The notes: a model not told the origin generated them from the sequence alone. A DNA stretch of 64,000 bases from Amycolatopsis mongoliensis (GCF_030285665.1 NZ_CP127295.1:4526001-4590000), one strand, 5' to 3'. Shown: positions 22,472 through 33,822, counted from the first letter of the stretch. Translations and numbers: made by a program.

Positions 22472-23791
22472 TCAGACCGCGACGGACTTCGCGGGTTCGA
22501 TGGTGGTGGGTCCGGGGGTTTCCCCGGCCAGTACCGCGCGGGCCCGGGCGAGGTCGAGCACGCCTTCCCAGCGGCTCACCACGATGCTGCCGAGCAGCTG
22601 CCCGCACAGGCTGACGATGCCGCGCATGGTGGACAGGAACCGGTCGACGCCGAGCACGAGCATGATGCCCGCGACCGGGACGACGCCGGTGGTGGAGAGC
22701 GTGGCCGCGAGGATGACGAAGCCGGCGCCCGCCACCCCGGCACTGCCCTTCGAGGTGATCATGAAGACCGCGAGCAGCGCGATCTGCTGCCACAGCGACA
22801 GGTTCACGTCGAAGGCCTGGGCGATGTAGAGGGATGCGAAGCCGAGGTAGAGGCAGACGCCGTCGCCGTTGAAGGCGTAGCCCGACGGCACGACCAGCCC
22901 GACGATCCGTTGGGGGCAGCCCAGGTTCTCCAGCTTCTTCATCAGCTGCGGCATCACGACCTCGTAGTTCGCGGTGCCGAGCGTGATCAGCAGCTCGTCC
23001 TTGAAGTACCGGTACAGGCGCAGGACCCGGATCCCGCAGAGCCGGGCGACCGCGCCGAAGACCAGCAGGCAGAACAGGATCCCGGTGGCCCAGAACAGCA
23101 GCACGACGCCGCCGAGGCTGGCCAGGGTGGCCGCGCCGAACTTGCCGGTGGTGTAGGCCATCGCGCCGAACGCGCCGAGCGGGGCCAGGTACATCACCAG
23201 CCGCACGATGCCGAACGTCGCTTCGCCGACGCGCTCGATCCCGCGCAGCAGCGGCGCGCCGCGTTCGCCGAGCGCCTTCACCGCGACCGCGAACAGGATC
23301 GAGATCAGCAGCACCTGCAGGACGTTGCCCTCGGTGAACGCGCTGACCACGGTCTTCGGGATCACGTTGATCAGGAAGTCGTACCAGTGCTGGGACTCCC
23401 CGGTCCGGACGTACTGCTGCGCGCTGCCGGAGAGCTTCAGCACGGCCGGGTCGGCGTGGATGCCGGCGCCGGGGCGCAGCACGTCCATCACGACCAGCCC
23501 GATGAGCAGCGCGATCGTGGTCAGCACCTCGAAGTAGACGAGGGCCTTGACCCCGACCCGGCCGACGCTGGCCAGCTCGCCCGCCGACGCGATGCCGGTG
23601 ACGATCGTGCAGAACACCACCGGGGCGATGAGCATCTGGATGAGCGCGATGAACCCGGTGCCGACCGGCTGGAGGGCGGCGCCGACGCCGGGCGCGGCGA
23701 AGCCGAGCGCCGCTCCGAGCACGATCGCGACCAGCACGGTGACGTAGAGCTTGGTGGTGAAGGCACTGCGCAGGATCGATCGCGTCGACAT
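22472..23791 (-). CDS. dctA: DctA-type dicarboxylate:cation symporter
   Basis: 439 aa with eight membrane helices plus re-entrant loops. Family marks are present: LIQMLIAPVVFCTIVTGIA, SAFTEGNVLQVLLISILFAVAV, TTLGTANYEVVMPQLMKKLE-type loop, VVPSGYAFNGDGVCLYL and MITSKGSAGVAGAGF. DctA proteins import succinate, fumarate, malate or aromatic acids with H+ or Na+. As first gene of an operon with a CMD protein, SDR and lactonase-like hydrolase, it probably imports the operon's own substrate rather than general C4 acids. Confidence 0.93.
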   Translation of the reverse strand: MSTRSILRSAFTTKLYVTVLVAIVLGAALGFAAPGVGAALQPVGTGFIALIQMLIAPVVFCTIVTGIASAGELASVGRVGVKALVYFEVLTTIALLIGLVVMDVLRPGAGIHADPAVLKLSGSAQQYVRTGESQHWYDFLINVIPKTVVSAFTEGNVLQVLLISILFAVAVKALGERGAPLLRGIERVGEATFGIVRLVMYLAPLGAFGAMAYTTGKFGAATLASLGGVVLLFWATGILFCLLVFGAVARLCGIRVLRLYRYFKDELLITLGTANYEVVMPQLMKKLENLGCPQRIVGLVVPSGYAFNGDGVCLYLGFASLYIAQAFDVNLSLWQQIALLAVFMITSKGSAGVAGAGFVILAATLSTTGVVPVAGIMLVLGVDRFLSTMRGIVSLCGQLLGSIVVSRWEGVLDLARARAVLAGETPGPTTIEPAKSVAV

Positions 23792-23805
23792 CGTCGTCTC
23801 CGTCT

Positions 23806-23839
23806 GTTCGTCTGGCGTACATTTGCGCGACTGACGAAC
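23806..23839. promoter_or_regulatory. Candidate operator upstream of dctA operon
   Basis: GTTCGTC (23806-23812) and GACGAAC (23833-23839) form a perfect 7-bp inverted repeat with a 20-nt spacer, 15-48 nt upstream of the dctA start. The nearby IclR regulator or the divergent TetR regulator are candidates to bind it. Confidence 0.45.
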
Positions 23840-23890
23840 ATATCCTGGGTGAAGAAGTCCCTCGGGTCAACCCCCGCGCGGTACGCCACG

Positions 23891-23904
23891 CGGACAGCTG
23901 TCCG
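23891..23904. promoter_or_regulatory. Candidate TetR operator (14-bp perfect palindrome)
   Basis: CGGACAGCTGTCCG lies 18 nt before the TetR start at 23923 in the region divergent to dctA, consistent with autorepression. Confidence 0.5.
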
Positions 23905-23922
23905 GTTGGCTAGGCTGGGGCG

Positions 23923-24468
23923 GTGACCCCCATGCGAGCCGACGCCGAGCAGAACCGGGAGCGGATCCTCGAGGTCGCGCGCACGGCGCTCAAGGCGTCG
24001 AGTGCCGCCACGCTGCAGTCGATCGCGAAGGCGGCCGGCGTCGGCCAGGGCACGCTCTACCGTCATTTCCCCAGCCGGGAAGCGCTCTTGCTGGCCGTCT
24101 ACCGGCACGACGTCGGCGAGTTGATCGACGCGGCGCCGTCACTGCTGGCCGAACACCCGCCGGCCGAGGCGCTCCGGCGGTGGTTCGAGCGGCTGGCGGC
24201 CTACGGCCGGATCAAGCACGGCGTCGGCGAGGCCGTCGAAGCCGCGACGCGTGCCGACCTCTCGAGTGAGTACTACGAGCCGGTGTGCGCGGCGATCACG
24301 CTGCTGCTGGACGCGGGGAAGCGGGCGGGGACCCTGCGGCCGGACGTCGACGCCGAAGAAATCCTGCAGCTCGTGGGTTTTCTCTGGCGTTCCGATTTCG
24401 GGGCGGACCGGGAAGCGCGCACCGCGCATTTGCTGACGCTGGTAATGGACGGCCTGAAAGCGCAGTAG
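23923..24468 (+). CDS. TetR family transcriptional regulator
   Basis: 181 aa. N-terminal HTH RILEVARTALKASSAATLQS, then AAGVGQGTLYRHFPSREALL, then a helical ligand domain ending FLWRSDFGADREARTAHLL. The domain pattern (RHFPSREALLLAVY; DLSSEYYEPVC) is that of the common actinomycete SCO-type TetR repressors. Starts at GTG 23923 or ATG 23932. Divergent from dctA; may regulate itself and that operon. Confidence 0.9.
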   Translation: MTPMRADAEQNRERILEVARTALKASSAATLQSIAKAAGVGQGTLYRHFPSREALLLAVYRHDVGELIDAAPSLLAEHPPAEALRRWFERLAAYGRIKHGVGEAVEAATRADLSSEYYEPVCAAITLLLDAGKRAGTLRPDVDAEEILQLVGFLWRSDFGADREARTAHLLTLVMDGLKAQ

Positions 24469-24499
24469 TGGTGCGATCGACCCCATTCCGGCGCACGGG

Positions 24500-24865
24500 T
24501 CAGAGTTCCTGCTGCCGGAACGCGTCCAGTACGCGGCGCTCCCTTTTGGTCGGCCGGCCCGCGCCGCGGTCGCGCCGGGCGACCGGGATCGCGGTCTCCG
24601 GCGGCGGCTTCGGCGTCCGGTCCACGAAGCACGTCGCCGCGTCCGGTGCGCCCACGCGTTTCTGGATCACCCGTACCACGTCGAGGATCCTGGTCGTCCC
24701 GCCGATGCGCAGGCGGACCTCGTCGCCCGGCACCACGGTGGTCGCGGGCTTGGCCGGCTTGTCGTTGACGCGCACGTGACCGCCCCGGCACGCCGCTGCG
24801 GCGTCCGGGCGGGTCTTGGTCAGCCGGACCGCCCAGAGCCAGCGGTCCACTCGGGTCGACTCCAC
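24500..24865 (-). CDS. S4-domain RNA-binding protein, Hsp15 (HslR) type
   Basis: 121 aa. The S4 fold is complete: RVDRWLWAVRLTKTRPDAAAACRGGHVRVNDKPAKP, given here as RVDRWLWAVRLTKTR and GGHVRVNDKPAKPAT, then PGDEVRLRIGG. The basic C-terminus (RRDRGAGRPTKRERR) matches Hsp15. In E. coli Hsp15 recycles stalled 50S subunits bearing peptidyl-tRNA after heat shock. Single gene, convergent with the TetR gene. Confidence 0.9.
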   Translation of the reverse strand: MESTRVDRWLWAVRLTKTRPDAAAACRGGHVRVNDKPAKPATTVVPGDEVRLRIGGTTRILDVVRVIQKRVGAPDAATCFVDRTPKPPPETAIPVARRDRGAGRPTKRERRVLDAFRQQEL

Positions 24866-24955
24866 AGTCGTCCATCATGGCCCATTCAGCGGAATCCTCG
24901 CGCAACCCCGGGAGGTTACTCGCGGGTATATGTCGACTTGTCTGCATCGCTGAGT

Positions 24956-26625
<1,670 letters not shown>

Positions 26626-26640
26626 AGTCTGCCGCGGCTG

Positions 26641-26684
26641 TCGTGAGTGTTTAGGGCGGTTCTAACCGCCCTAAACACTCACGA
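26641..26684. repeat. 44-nt perfect hairpin (copy 1), terminator-like
   Basis: TCGTGAGTGTTTAGGGCGGTT then CT then the exact complement: 21-bp arms with a 2-nt loop. It sits between convergent genes, 16 nt after the cholesterol oxidase stop, and its right edge contains the TGA stop of the minus-strand gene. A variant copy with compensated differences occurs at 53991. Confidence 0.9.
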
Positions 26685-27164
26685 CCGGTGGGAGGGCAGG
26701 ACGCAGACGGTGTCCAGGCCCAAGACGTGGTTCAGGCGGCCGAACGCCAGCCACGCGCCGAGGCTCATGCTCAGCTCGACGATCTCCTGCTGCGTGTACT
26801 GCGACGACATCCGCTTCCAGAAGTCCTCGTCCAGGTTGTGGTGGTCGGTCGCGTACCGCTCGGCGTACTCGGCGGCCAGGCGCGTGCGCTCGTCGAAGAG
26901 TTCCGTGGTGCGCCACTCCGACACGGCGTCCGCGAACTCCGGCTCGACCTTCACGCCGTCGCGCTCGGTGCGCCAGTCCAGGCAGAAGATGCACCCGTTG
27001 ATCTGCGCGATCCGCAGCCGCGCGGCTTCGAACTCCCGCAGGCCGAGCGTCGTGTGCGCGTAGACCGCCAGCGAGAACTGCGACGCGGCGATCCCGATGC
27101 CGGGCACCATTTCGCCCCACACGTACCCGATCGGGTCCTTGCCCTCGGGGATGTCGATGTTCAC
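26679..27164 (-). CDS. AhpD-like carboxymuconolactone decarboxylase family protein
   Basis: 161 aa from GTG 27164 (GGAAGGAGG upstream). The core AARLRIAQINGCIFCLDWRTERD carries the redox CxxC (CIFC) with the neighbouring Glu/His pattern of AhpD-like peroxidase reductases. It could reduce peroxides or an oxidised intermediate. It overlaps the upstream reductase gene by 4 nt (GTGA). Its last codons lie in the hairpin at 26641, which supplies the TGA. Confidence 0.88.
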   Translation of the reverse strand: MNIDIPEGKDPIGYVWGEMVPGIGIAASQFSLAVYAHTTLGLREFEAARLRIAQINGCIFCLDWRTERDGVKVEPEFADAVSEWRTTELFDERTRLAAEYAERYATDHHNLDEDFWKRMSSQYTQQEIVELSMSLGAWLAFGRLNHVLGLDTVCVLPSHRS

Positions 27165-28237
27165 GAGCGCCTCCTTCCGAGCTTGCCGGCTGCCGGGCGC
27201 AGCGGGACGTCGAGTGCGTCGTACAGGCCGGGTTCCGCCTCGGCCAGCCAGTCGATCGCGCCGACGAGCCGGCCGACGGCGGTCGCGTTGCCGCCCGCCG
27301 ACCGGTTTTCGCCCTCGTCGCTCGCCTCGATCGTGACCTCGATGCGCGGCCGGCCTTCGATGATCACGCGGTGGGCGCCGTCGCCGCTGGGCGGCGTCGG
27401 CCAGTCCGGCGCGCACGACGGGTGGATGCGCGTGACGTGCTCGATGACGATCCGCGGCTCGCCGTCGACGATGCCCTGCACCTCGAACCGCACCGCGCCC
27501 TGCGTGCCCTTTTCGAACTCGCCCATCGTCCGCGTCGTCACGGTTTCCTCGAGCGGCCGCCGGTCGAGCGTCTCGCGGAGTTCGTCCACTTCGACGCCGA
27601 GGCCGCGCGCGATCAGCCGGACCTGCCCGCCCCAGACCATGGACGGGACGCCGGTCATGAGCATCGGCGGGTCGTAGTCCATCGGCTGGCCCATGCCGAC
27701 GAGGTACCGCACGGAGTCGGGCTGCTCGTAGGTCGAGTAGTCGAAGATCTCCTGGCAGCGGAGGACGTCGACGTCCGTGCCGAGCCCGCTGATCAGCAGC
27801 GGCAGCACGTCGTTGCCCCAGCCGGGGTCGACGCCGGAGACGAACAGCGAGCCGCCGCCCTCCTTGATCGCCGCCAGCACCGGGTCGCGCAGTTCCGGGG
27901 GCGCGTTGCGCTGGTCGTAGAGCGGGTAGAGGGCCGGTGTCACGACGACCGCGCCCGTCCCGACCGCGCGGACGATGTCGGCGAGCGCGTCGTCGAACCG
28001 GACGTCACCCGAAGCGGCGTAAACGATCGCGCGCGGGCTCGCCGCCAGCATGGCGTCGACGTCGTCGGTGGCGGCGACGCCCAGATCGCCGATGCCCGCC
28101 AATGCGCCCGCGTCCTTGCCGACCTTCGCCGGGTCGTGGACGAGCACCGCGGAGAGCTCCAGCGCCGGATGGGCGTCGACGGCCCGGATTGCCGCACGGC
28201 CGACGTTGCCCGTGCCCCACACCACTGTGGCGATCAT
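27161..28237 (-). CDS. Dihydrodipicolinate-reductase-fold NAD(P)-dependent oxidoreductase
   Basis: 358 aa from ATG 28237. It starts MIATVVWGTGNVGRAAIRAV, a Rossmann motif of the type found in DHDP-reductase-like amine dehydrogenases (2,4-diaminopentanoate dehydrogenase group) and in many actinobacterial proteins labelled dihydrodipicolinate reductase. It is too long and lacks the DapB substrate motif, so lysine synthesis is unlikely. The substrate is unknown. Co-transcribed with the AhpD-like gene downstream; divergent from ilvD. Confidence 0.82.
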   Translation of the reverse strand: MIATVVWGTGNVGRAAIRAVDAHPALELSAVLVHDPAKVGKDAGALAGIGDLGVAATDDVDAMLAASPRAIVYAASGDVRFDDALADIVRAVGTGAVVVTPALYPLYDQRNAPPELRDPVLAAIKEGGGSLFVSGVDPGWGNDVLPLLISGLGTDVDVLRCQEIFDYSTYEQPDSVRYLVGMGQPMDYDPPMLMTGVPSMVWGGQVRLIARGLGVEVDELRETLDRRPLEETVTTRTMGEFEKGTQGAVRFEVQGIVDGEPRIVIEHVTRIHPSCAPDWPTPPSGDGAHRVIIEGRPRIEVTIEASDEGENRSAGGNATAVGRLVGAIDWLAEAEPGLYDALDVPLRPAAGKLGRRRS

Positions 28238-28352
28238 CTGCCCGAGTTTTCGCGGTCGGCCCGGGTCCCGGAAGCGATTCGTTCCGGCCAGCGGACCGCG
28301 CGGACGCGGGTAGCATGCAGTGCGTCCGAACGTCGTATCGGAGGGCCCCGCG

Positions 28353-30044
28353 ATGTCGATCGATCCGAAACCCCGCAGCCGCACGGTGACCGACGGGATC
28401 GAGGCCGCGCCCGCCCGCGGCATGCTCCGCGCCGTCGGGATGGGGGACGGCGACTGGCGCAAGCCGATCATCGGCGTCGCCAGTTCGTGGAACGAGATCA
28501 CGCCGTGCAACCTGTCGCTGGACCGGCTGGCGCAGGCGGCCAAGGAGGGCGTGCACGCGGGCGGTGGCTACCCGCTGCAGTTCGGCACGATCTCGGTGTC
28601 CGACGGCATCTCCATGGGCCACGACGGGATGCACTTCTCGCTCGTCTCCCGCGAGGTCATCGCCGACTCCGTCGAGACGGTCATGCAGGCCGAGCGGCTC
28701 GACGGCTCGATCCTGCTGGCCGGCTGCGACAAGTCGCTGCCGGGCATGCTCATGGCGGCCGCGCGGCTCGACCTGGCGTCGGTGTTCCTCTACGCCGGGA
28801 CCATCGCCCCCGGCTGGGTGAAGCTCACCGACGGCACCGAGAAGGACGTCACGCTGATCGACGCCTTCGAGGCCGTCGGCGCGTGCCGGGCCGGCCGGCT
28901 CAAGACCGATGACCTCGACCGGATCGAACGCGCCATCTGCCCGGGTGAAGGCGCCTGCGGCGGCATGTACACGGCGAACACGATGGCGTCGGCGGCCGAG
29001 GCGATGGGGATGAGCATGCCGGGGTCGGCCGCGCCGCCGTCCGCGGACCGCCGCCGCGACCACTACGCGCACCTTTCGGGGGAAGCCGTGGTCGGGCTGC
29101 TCGAAAAGGGCATCACCGCGCGCGACATCCTCACGCGGGAGGCGTTCGAGAACGCGATCACCGTCATCATGGCTCTCGGCGGTTCGACGAACGCCGTGCT
29201 GCACCTGCTGGCCATCGCGCACGAGGCGAAGGTGGAGCTGACCCTCGACGACTTCAACCGCGTCGGCGACCGTGTCCCGCACCTGGGCGACCTGAAGCCG
29301 TTCGGCAAGTACGTCATGAACGACATCGACCGGCACGGCGGCATCCCGGTGCTGATGAAGGCGCTCCTGGACGAAGGCCTGATCCACGGCGACGCGCTCA
29401 CCGTCACCGGCAAGACCGTCGCGGAGAACCTCGCCGAGCTGGACCCCGACCCGATCGACGGCGAGGTCCTGCGCACCCTGGACAACCCGCTGCACCCGAC
29501 CGGCGGCATCACCATCCTGCGCGGCTCGCTCGCGCCGGAAGGCGCCGTCGTGAAGTCCGCGGGCTTCGACACTGCCAACTTCGAAGGCCCGGCGCGCGTC
29601 TTCGAGCGCGAGCAGGAGGCGATGGCGGCGCTGAACGAAGGCCGGATCGAGGCGGGCGACGTCGTCGTCATCCGCTACGAAGGCCCCAAGGGCGGCCCGG
29701 GCATGCGCGAGATGCTCGCGATCACCGCGGCGATCAAGGGCGCCGGGCTGGGCCGCGACGTCCTCCTGCTGACCGACGGGCGGTTCTCCGGCGGCACCAC
29801 CGGCCTGTGCATCGGCCACGTCGCGCCCGAGGCCGTCGACGGCGGGCCGATCGCGTTCGTCCGGACCGGCGACCGGATCGCCGTCGACATCAAGGGCCGC
29901 AGCATCGACCTGCTGGTGGATGCCGCCGAGCTTGCGCGGCGGCGCGAAGGCTGGGAGCCGCTGCCGAACAAGTTCCCGGAAGGGGTGCTCGGCAAGTACG
30001 CGAAGCTGGTGCGGTCGTCGTCCTACGGCGCCGTCACAAGCTGA
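28353..30044 (+). CDS. ilvD: Dihydroxy-acid dehydratase
   Basis: 563 aa from ATG 28353 with GGAGGG upstream. All family marks are present: [17 protein letters not shown] with an Fe-S Cys, [16 protein letters not shown] with the second Cys, [19 protein letters not shown] and [20 protein letters not shown]. It dehydrates 2,3-dihydroxy-isovalerate and -methylvalerate in valine, leucine and isoleucine synthesis using an Fe-S cluster. It is unlinked to other ilv genes, as usual in actinomycetes. Its 3' end overlaps the convergent ligase gene by 22 nt. Confidence 0.96.
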   Translation: MSIDPKPRSRTVTDGIEAAPARGMLRAVGMGDGDWRKPIIGVASSWNEITPCNLSLDRLAQAAKEGVHAGGGYPLQFGTISVSDGISMGHDGMHFSLVSREVIADSVETVMQAERLDGSILLAGCDKSLPGMLMAAARLDLASVFLYAGTIAPGWVKLTDGTEKDVTLIDAFEAVGACRAGRLKTDDLDRIERAICPGEGACGGMYTANTMASAAEAMGMSMPGSAAPPSADRRRDHYAHLSGEAVVGLLEKGITARDILTREAFENAITVIMALGGSTNAVLHLLAIAHEAKVELTLDDFNRVGDRVPHLGDLKPFGKYVMNDIDRHGGIPVLMKALLDEGLIHGDALTVTGKTVAENLAELDPDPIDGEVLRTLDNPLHPTGGITILRGSLAPEGAVVKSAGFDTANFEGPARVFEREQEAMAALNEGRIEAGDVVVIRYEGPKGGPGMREMLAITAAIKGAGLGRDVLLLTDGRFSGGTTGLCIGHVAPEAVDGGPIAFVRTGDRIAVDIKGRSIDLLVDAAELARRREGWEPLPNKFPEGVLGKYAKLVRSSSYGAVTS

Positions 30045-31399
30045 GCGAGCGCGCGTTTGTCGACCTTGCCCACGTCGGTGAGCGGCAGCGCGTCGGCGAA
30101 GTCCACGTTCGCCGGGACGTAGTGGTCCTGGCCGAAGGCTGCTCGGGCGTGGGCTTTCAGGTCGTCTTCGGTCACTTCGCTTCTGGTGACGACGACGGCG
30201 TGCAGCGTCTGGCCGTCTTCGGTGGCGATGCCGAAAACGGCCGCGCTCCGGACCGCCGGGTGCGTCTCGAGGGCGTGTTCGACGACGGTGGTCGGGACCT
30301 TCGTGCCGTGCTCGCCGACCACGACGACGTCGTCGGCGCGGTCGAGCAGGTAGAGGTAGCCCTCGTCGTCGAAGCGGCCGAGGTCGCCGGTGCGCAGCCA
30401 GCCGGCGCCGATCTCCGGGCCGCCGAGGTAACCGTCCATCATGGACAGTCCACGGACCTCGACCTCGCCGTCTTCGGTGATCCGCGCCTCCATGCCGGGC
30501 ACGATCCGGCCGACCGAGCCGAGCCGCTCGGGGTGGCCGATCAGTTCGGCGGCGGAGATGCTCGCGATCATCGGGGCTTCGGTGAGGCCGTAGCCCTGCC
30601 CGACGACCGGGCCGAAGACGTCGAGGGCCTGGGCGAGCCGGTACGGCGCCAGCGGCGCGGCGCCGAGGGAGAGCGAGCGGACGCTGCCGAGGTCGGTGCG
30701 CTTGCGCGCCGGGTGGTCGAGGACGGCGGCCAGGCGCGGCGGGGTCAGCGAGAGCGTGTCGATGCGGTGCTCTTCGATGGCCCGGAGGACCGCGCCGGCG
30801 TCGAACCCGTCCTGGAGCACCACGGTGTCGTGGCGCAGGAGGGCGCCGAGCACGGTGGCGTTGCCGGTCATGTGCGTCATCGGCGCGACGAGCAGCGTGC
30901 GGCCGGGGCCGTCGGGATTCGGCTCGAAGATGTACGCCATGCCGTCGTAGATGCCGCTGTGGCGGATGAGCTTCGGGGTGCCGGTGGTGCCACCGGTGGG
31001 GAAGAGCAGGCTGACGGTTTCGGGCGGGTTCAGCGGCTCGGGCTCGCCGTCGAGATCGTCGAGGGTGCGGACGTCGCCGCCGGGCCAGTCCCGGGGGCGG
31101 TCGGTGACAACGGTGGTGACCCCGGCGGCTTTCACCGCCGCCGGCCGGTCCTGCTCCGGCGCCGAGGCCGGGACGAGGAGCACGGTCGCGCCGCGCAGGA
31201 GGGCGGCGAGCTGGACGAGCAGCGTCTCGGGCCGGTTGCGCAGGTCGACGGCCACGGTTCCGGTGTCGCCCAGCCCGGCGTGCAGCCGGCGCAGGCGGTC
31301 GCGGGCCTGGTGGTAGGTCGTGACGCCGTCGGAGTGGAACAGGGGACGATCGCCGCCGTCGTCGAGCGCGGCGAGCACTTTCGTCAGGAAGAAGCTCAC
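30023..31399 (-). CDS. AMP-dependent synthetase/ligase (ANL superfamily)
   Basis: 458 aa from GTG 31399. The phosphate loop [30 protein letters not shown] (A5) and [25 protein letters not shown] (A7/A8, given in parts: [16 protein letters not shown]) are intact. The final Lys in the expected C-terminal position is present ([11 protein letters not shown]). The N-terminal domain is shorter than in acetyl-CoA synthetase. It adenylates an organic acid, then forms a CoA thioester; substrate unknown. Follows the SsgA-like gene by 14 nt, so probably an operon. Confidence 0.88.
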   Translation of the reverse strand: MSFFLTKVLAALDDGGDRPLFHSDGVTTYHQARDRLRRLHAGLGDTGTVAVDLRNRPETLLVQLAALLRGATVLLVPASAPEQDRPAAVKAAGVTTVVTDRPRDWPGGDVRTLDDLDGEPEPLNPPETVSLLFPTGGTTGTPKLIRHSGIYDGMAYIFEPNPDGPGRTLLVAPMTHMTGNATVLGALLRHDTVVLQDGFDAGAVLRAIEEHRIDTLSLTPPRLAAVLDHPARKRTDLGSVRSLSLGAAPLAPYRLAQALDVFGPVVGQGYGLTEAPMIASISAAELIGHPERLGSVGRIVPGMEARITEDGEVEVRGLSMMDGYLGGPEIGAGWLRTGDLGRFDDEGYLYLLDRADDVVVVGEHGTKVPTTVVEHALETHPAVRSAAVFGIATEDGQTLHAVVVTRSEVTEDDLKAHARAAFGQDHYVPANVDFADALPLTDVGKVDKRALAQLVTAP

Positions 31400-31413
31400 C
31401 GCCGGGACGGTAC

Positions 31414-31827
31414 TCAGTCCTGGTAAGAGAGCTTCGCGAGTTCCTCGTCGAAGTCGAACCAGCCGGTCTCGCTGCCGGCGGGGATGACGTCGTAGGTCCG
31501 GTCGAGGAAGGCGGCGATCTCCTTCGCGGGCGCCTCGAGCACGGCGGCGCCGTCGGGGGAGGTGAGCTCCACGACGACCAGGGCGGGGTCGCCGGCGGGC
31601 CCGACGCGGACGTCGCCGTCGCCGCAGCGGGCGAGCAGGCCGTCGGCGAGCAGATCGCGCCCGAAGAGCCACCGGACGGCGCTCGGGCCGGCGTGCAGCA
31701 CCACGGCGACCGCGTAGGGGTCACGGGTGTCGTACTCCAGCTCGGCCGGCACCGGCCGCGGACCGGCCCCGAAGGTGCGCAGGGCGAAGTCGAAGCTGGC
31801 GCTGGTCACGCTGTGCGGGTCGGCCAT
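31414..31827 (-). CDS. SsgA family sporulation/cell-division regulator
   Basis: 137 aa. The pattern VPAELEYDTRDPYAVAVVLHAGP, shown here as PAELEYDTRDPYAVAVVLHA, then VRWLFGRDLLADGL and GDGDVRVGPAGD is that of SsgA-like proteins, which localise FtsZ and steer septum formation and sporulation in morphologically complex actinomycetes. It lacks motifs unique to SsgB, so I do not name it. It heads a two-gene unit with the ligase. Confidence 0.88.
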   Translation of the reverse strand: MADPHSVTSASFDFALRTFGAGPRPVPAELEYDTRDPYAVAVVLHAGPSAVRWLFGRDLLADGLLARCGDGDVRVGPAGDPALVVVELTSPDGAAVLEAPAKEIAAFLDRTYDVIPAGSETGWFDFDEELAKLSYQD

Positions 31828-32533
31828 GGGGACCGCCTTTGCTACTCGTCGGTTAACTTCGTCTGGTTCCAGAGATAACGCATCGTGAGGTCAACGCCCA
31901 GCGTTCCGAAAAACTTTCACGCTCTGGGGTGATCAAGAAGTGCCCCAGGTCACCGTCGGCGTGGCCGAACGGGCAGTTTCCTTACTCAGGGTAAACAGAC
32001 GTCCTGGAGCCGGTGCATAAGTGCAGTCGCTACACCTTTGGAGCGGGTGCGCCATCGTGGCCGGTGTACGACTGGATCCACTGCGAAGCTGAAGTGACTC
32101 CACCTTCGTACTCGGTGCGCGACTGGGCCCGTCGCATGACTGCAGTGACTTCACTTTCGCAGTCGATCCACGACTGAAGTCGCTCCGACATGTGAGCCGG
32201 TGAGCGCCCAGGGCACTGGGAGCGCTGGGAGTCTCGGGGGCGCAGGGAGCCGCTGCGCGCCGGGAGTGCCGCGGCGCTGGGCGTGCGGGGCGTTGTGAGC
32301 CGCTGCGTGTTCGGAACGCCCGCCGGGGTTTGCCCTGACGCGAGGTCACCTTCGCTGCGCCAACCCTGCCACTCACATGTCGACGCCAGTCTTTCGGAGC
32401 CCTCGCGCCGCCGGATGGGTCCCGGTGCCGGAGTTGCACCGTCCGGGTGGGAAGCGCCACCGCACACCAGTCCGCGGGGCCGTCCAGCCGCGAACGCCTC
32501 GCATCAGCAGGGGTGATGTGGAGGGTGCCGGGC
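31828..32533. other. 700-bp gene-poor region with short repeats
   Basis: No convincing gene. About 32020-32185 carries roughly three copies of a 51-nt degenerate repeat (each with a GAAGTGACTCCACCTTCG-like core; ACTGCAGTGACTTCACTTTC in another copy). The rest, to 32490, looks like eroded low-complexity sequence rich in GCGTTGTGAGC and CGCTGGG runs. The promoters of the SsgA-like and sigK genes must lie at its two ends. Confidence 0.6.
32020..32185. repeat. Degenerate tandem repeat, about 51-bp period
   Basis: Repeating blocks of TG[AC]AGT[GC][AG]CT[CT]C then TTCG...C[GC]ACTGG are visible three times with a fourth partial copy. Translated on the minus strand the array gives recurring KVxSLQ motifs every 17 residues, which shows the period; it is not considered coding. 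Confidence 0.55.
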
Positions 32534-33130
32534 ATGGGTGAGCGTGGGCGGCTACGGCTGCATCCGGACGAAGAGCCGGTGCCCGCGGCGAGCGCCGAGG
32601 AACTGCTCGGGCGCGTCGCGGCGGGGGACGAACCCGCCTTCGCGGCGCTGTACGACCTCGTCGCCGGGCCGGTGCTCGGGCTGGTGACGCGCGTGCTGCG
32701 CGACCACGCCCAGGCCGAGGAAGTGGCGCAGGAGGTGCTGGTGGAGGTGTGGCGCAAGGCCACGAGGTACGTCCCGGAGCGCGGCAGCGCGCTGTCGTGG
32801 GTGCTGACGATCGCCCACCGCCGGGCCGTGGACCGCGTGCGCTCGCACCAGGCCGTGCTCGACCGAGAGGAGCGGGTGGGCCGGATGGACGTGCGGCGGC
32901 CGTTCGACGAGGTCACCGAGTCCACTTTGGCCACTCTCGACCAGCAGCGGGTGCGGCAGTGCCTCGCCCAGCTCACCGATCTCCAGCGCGAGTCGATCGT
33001 GCTGGCCTACTACAACGGCTACACCTATCCCGAGGTCGCCGAGGTGCTGAAGGTGGCGCCCGGGACCGTGAAAACCCGCATCCGGGACGGTCTGATCCGG
33101 TTGCGTGACTGCCTGGGGGTGGATCGATGA
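32534..33130 (+). CDS. sigK: RNA polymerase sigma factor SigK
   Basis: 198 aa from ATG 32534 (GGAGGG about 9 nt upstream). Region 2 (AALYDLVAGPVLGLVTRVLRD; AQAEEVAQEVLVEVWRKA) and region 4 (LTDLQRESIVLAYYNGYTYPEVAEVLKVAPGTVKTRIRDGL in parts) match mycobacterial SigK. The ATGA overlap with rskA, the membrane anti-sigma factor, confirms the assignment. In M. tuberculosis SigK drives mpt70/mpt83, and a fasciclin lipoprotein of that family is encoded 2.4 kb downstream here. Confidence 0.95.
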   Translation: MGERGRLRLHPDEEPVPAASAEELLGRVAAGDEPAFAALYDLVAGPVLGLVTRVLRDHAQAEEVAQEVLVEVWRKATRYVPERGSALSWVLTIAHRRAVDRVRSHQAVLDREERVGRMDVRRPFDEVTESTLATLDQQRVRQCLAQLTDLQRESIVLAYYNGYTYPEVAEVLKVAPGTVKTRIRDGLIRLRDCLGVDR

Positions 33131-33804
33131 CCGCCGAGCTGCACACGCTGACCGGGGCCTACGCGCTGGATGCGGTGTCCGATGTGGAGCGTGCCGGGTT
33201 CGAACGGCACCTCGGGGAGTGCGCGGCGTGCCGCCAGGAGGTGGCGGAGCTGCGGGCGACCGGTGCCTTGCTGGGCGTGGCCGAGACCGTGGGGCCGCCA
33301 CCGGAGCTGAGGGCGCTGGTGCTCGCCGGCGTCGCCCGCACCCGTCAGCTGCCGCCGCGGGTGGCGGCCTCCCGGAAGCCCTTGCGCGCCAAGGCTTTCG
33401 GGCTGCGCGTCGCCCTGCTCGGGGCCGCCGCGGCCGCCGTCGTCGCGGTCGGGGTCGGCGTCGTCACGACCTCCGCGCCGCCGGCTCCGGTCGACTCGGT
33501 GCTGTCCGCGCCGGACGCCACCGCGATCCAGGGCGCCGGCGAGGGCAGCGCGACGCTCGTCGTCTCCCGCAGCCGGAACCAGGCCGTCCTGCTCGCTTCC
33601 GGTCTGCCCGCGCTCGACGCCGGGCACGTCTACCAGGTGTGGATGATCCGCGCCGGCGAGGCGCGTTCGGCCGGGCTCCTGCAGCCTCGGATGCTGATGT
33701 CCGACATCCCGCCGGGCACCGACCGGATCGGGATCACCGTCGAGCCCGCGGGCGGCTCGCCCGGCCCGACGACCCCGGCGGTCACCCGGATCTCCCTGAC
33801 CTAG
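33127..33804 (+). CDS. rskA: Anti-sigma-K factor RskA
   Basis: 225 aa. The N-terminal zinc-anti-sigma-like helices (TLTGAYALDAVSDVERAGFERHLGECAACRQEV in parts: LTGAYALDAVSDVE, HLGECAACRQE) keep an HxxxCxxC motif. One membrane helix lies at about residues 92-115, and the outer RskA domain follows (HVYQVWMIRAGEARSAGLLQ; DRIGITVEPAGGSPGPTTP). It holds SigK at the membrane until regulated proteolysis. Coupled to sigK by a 4-nt overlap. Confidence 0.95.
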   Translation: MTAELHTLTGAYALDAVSDVERAGFERHLGECAACRQEVAELRATGALLGVAETVGPPPELRALVLAGVARTRQLPPRVAASRKPLRAKAFGLRVALLGAAAAAVVAVGVGVVTTSAPPAPVDSVLSAPDATAIQGAGEGSATLVVSRSRNQAVLLASGLPALDAGHVYQVWMIRAGEARSAGLLQPRMLMSDIPPGTDRIGITVEPAGGSPGPTTPAVTRISLT

Positions 33805-33822
33805 TGCCACGACTGGAGAACC

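Noticed and set aside
28005..31724. 1239-codon minus-strand ORF across ilvD and the ligase gene
   Set aside because: Composition is Arg/Pro/Ala-rich and it overlaps two well-supported genes in other frames.
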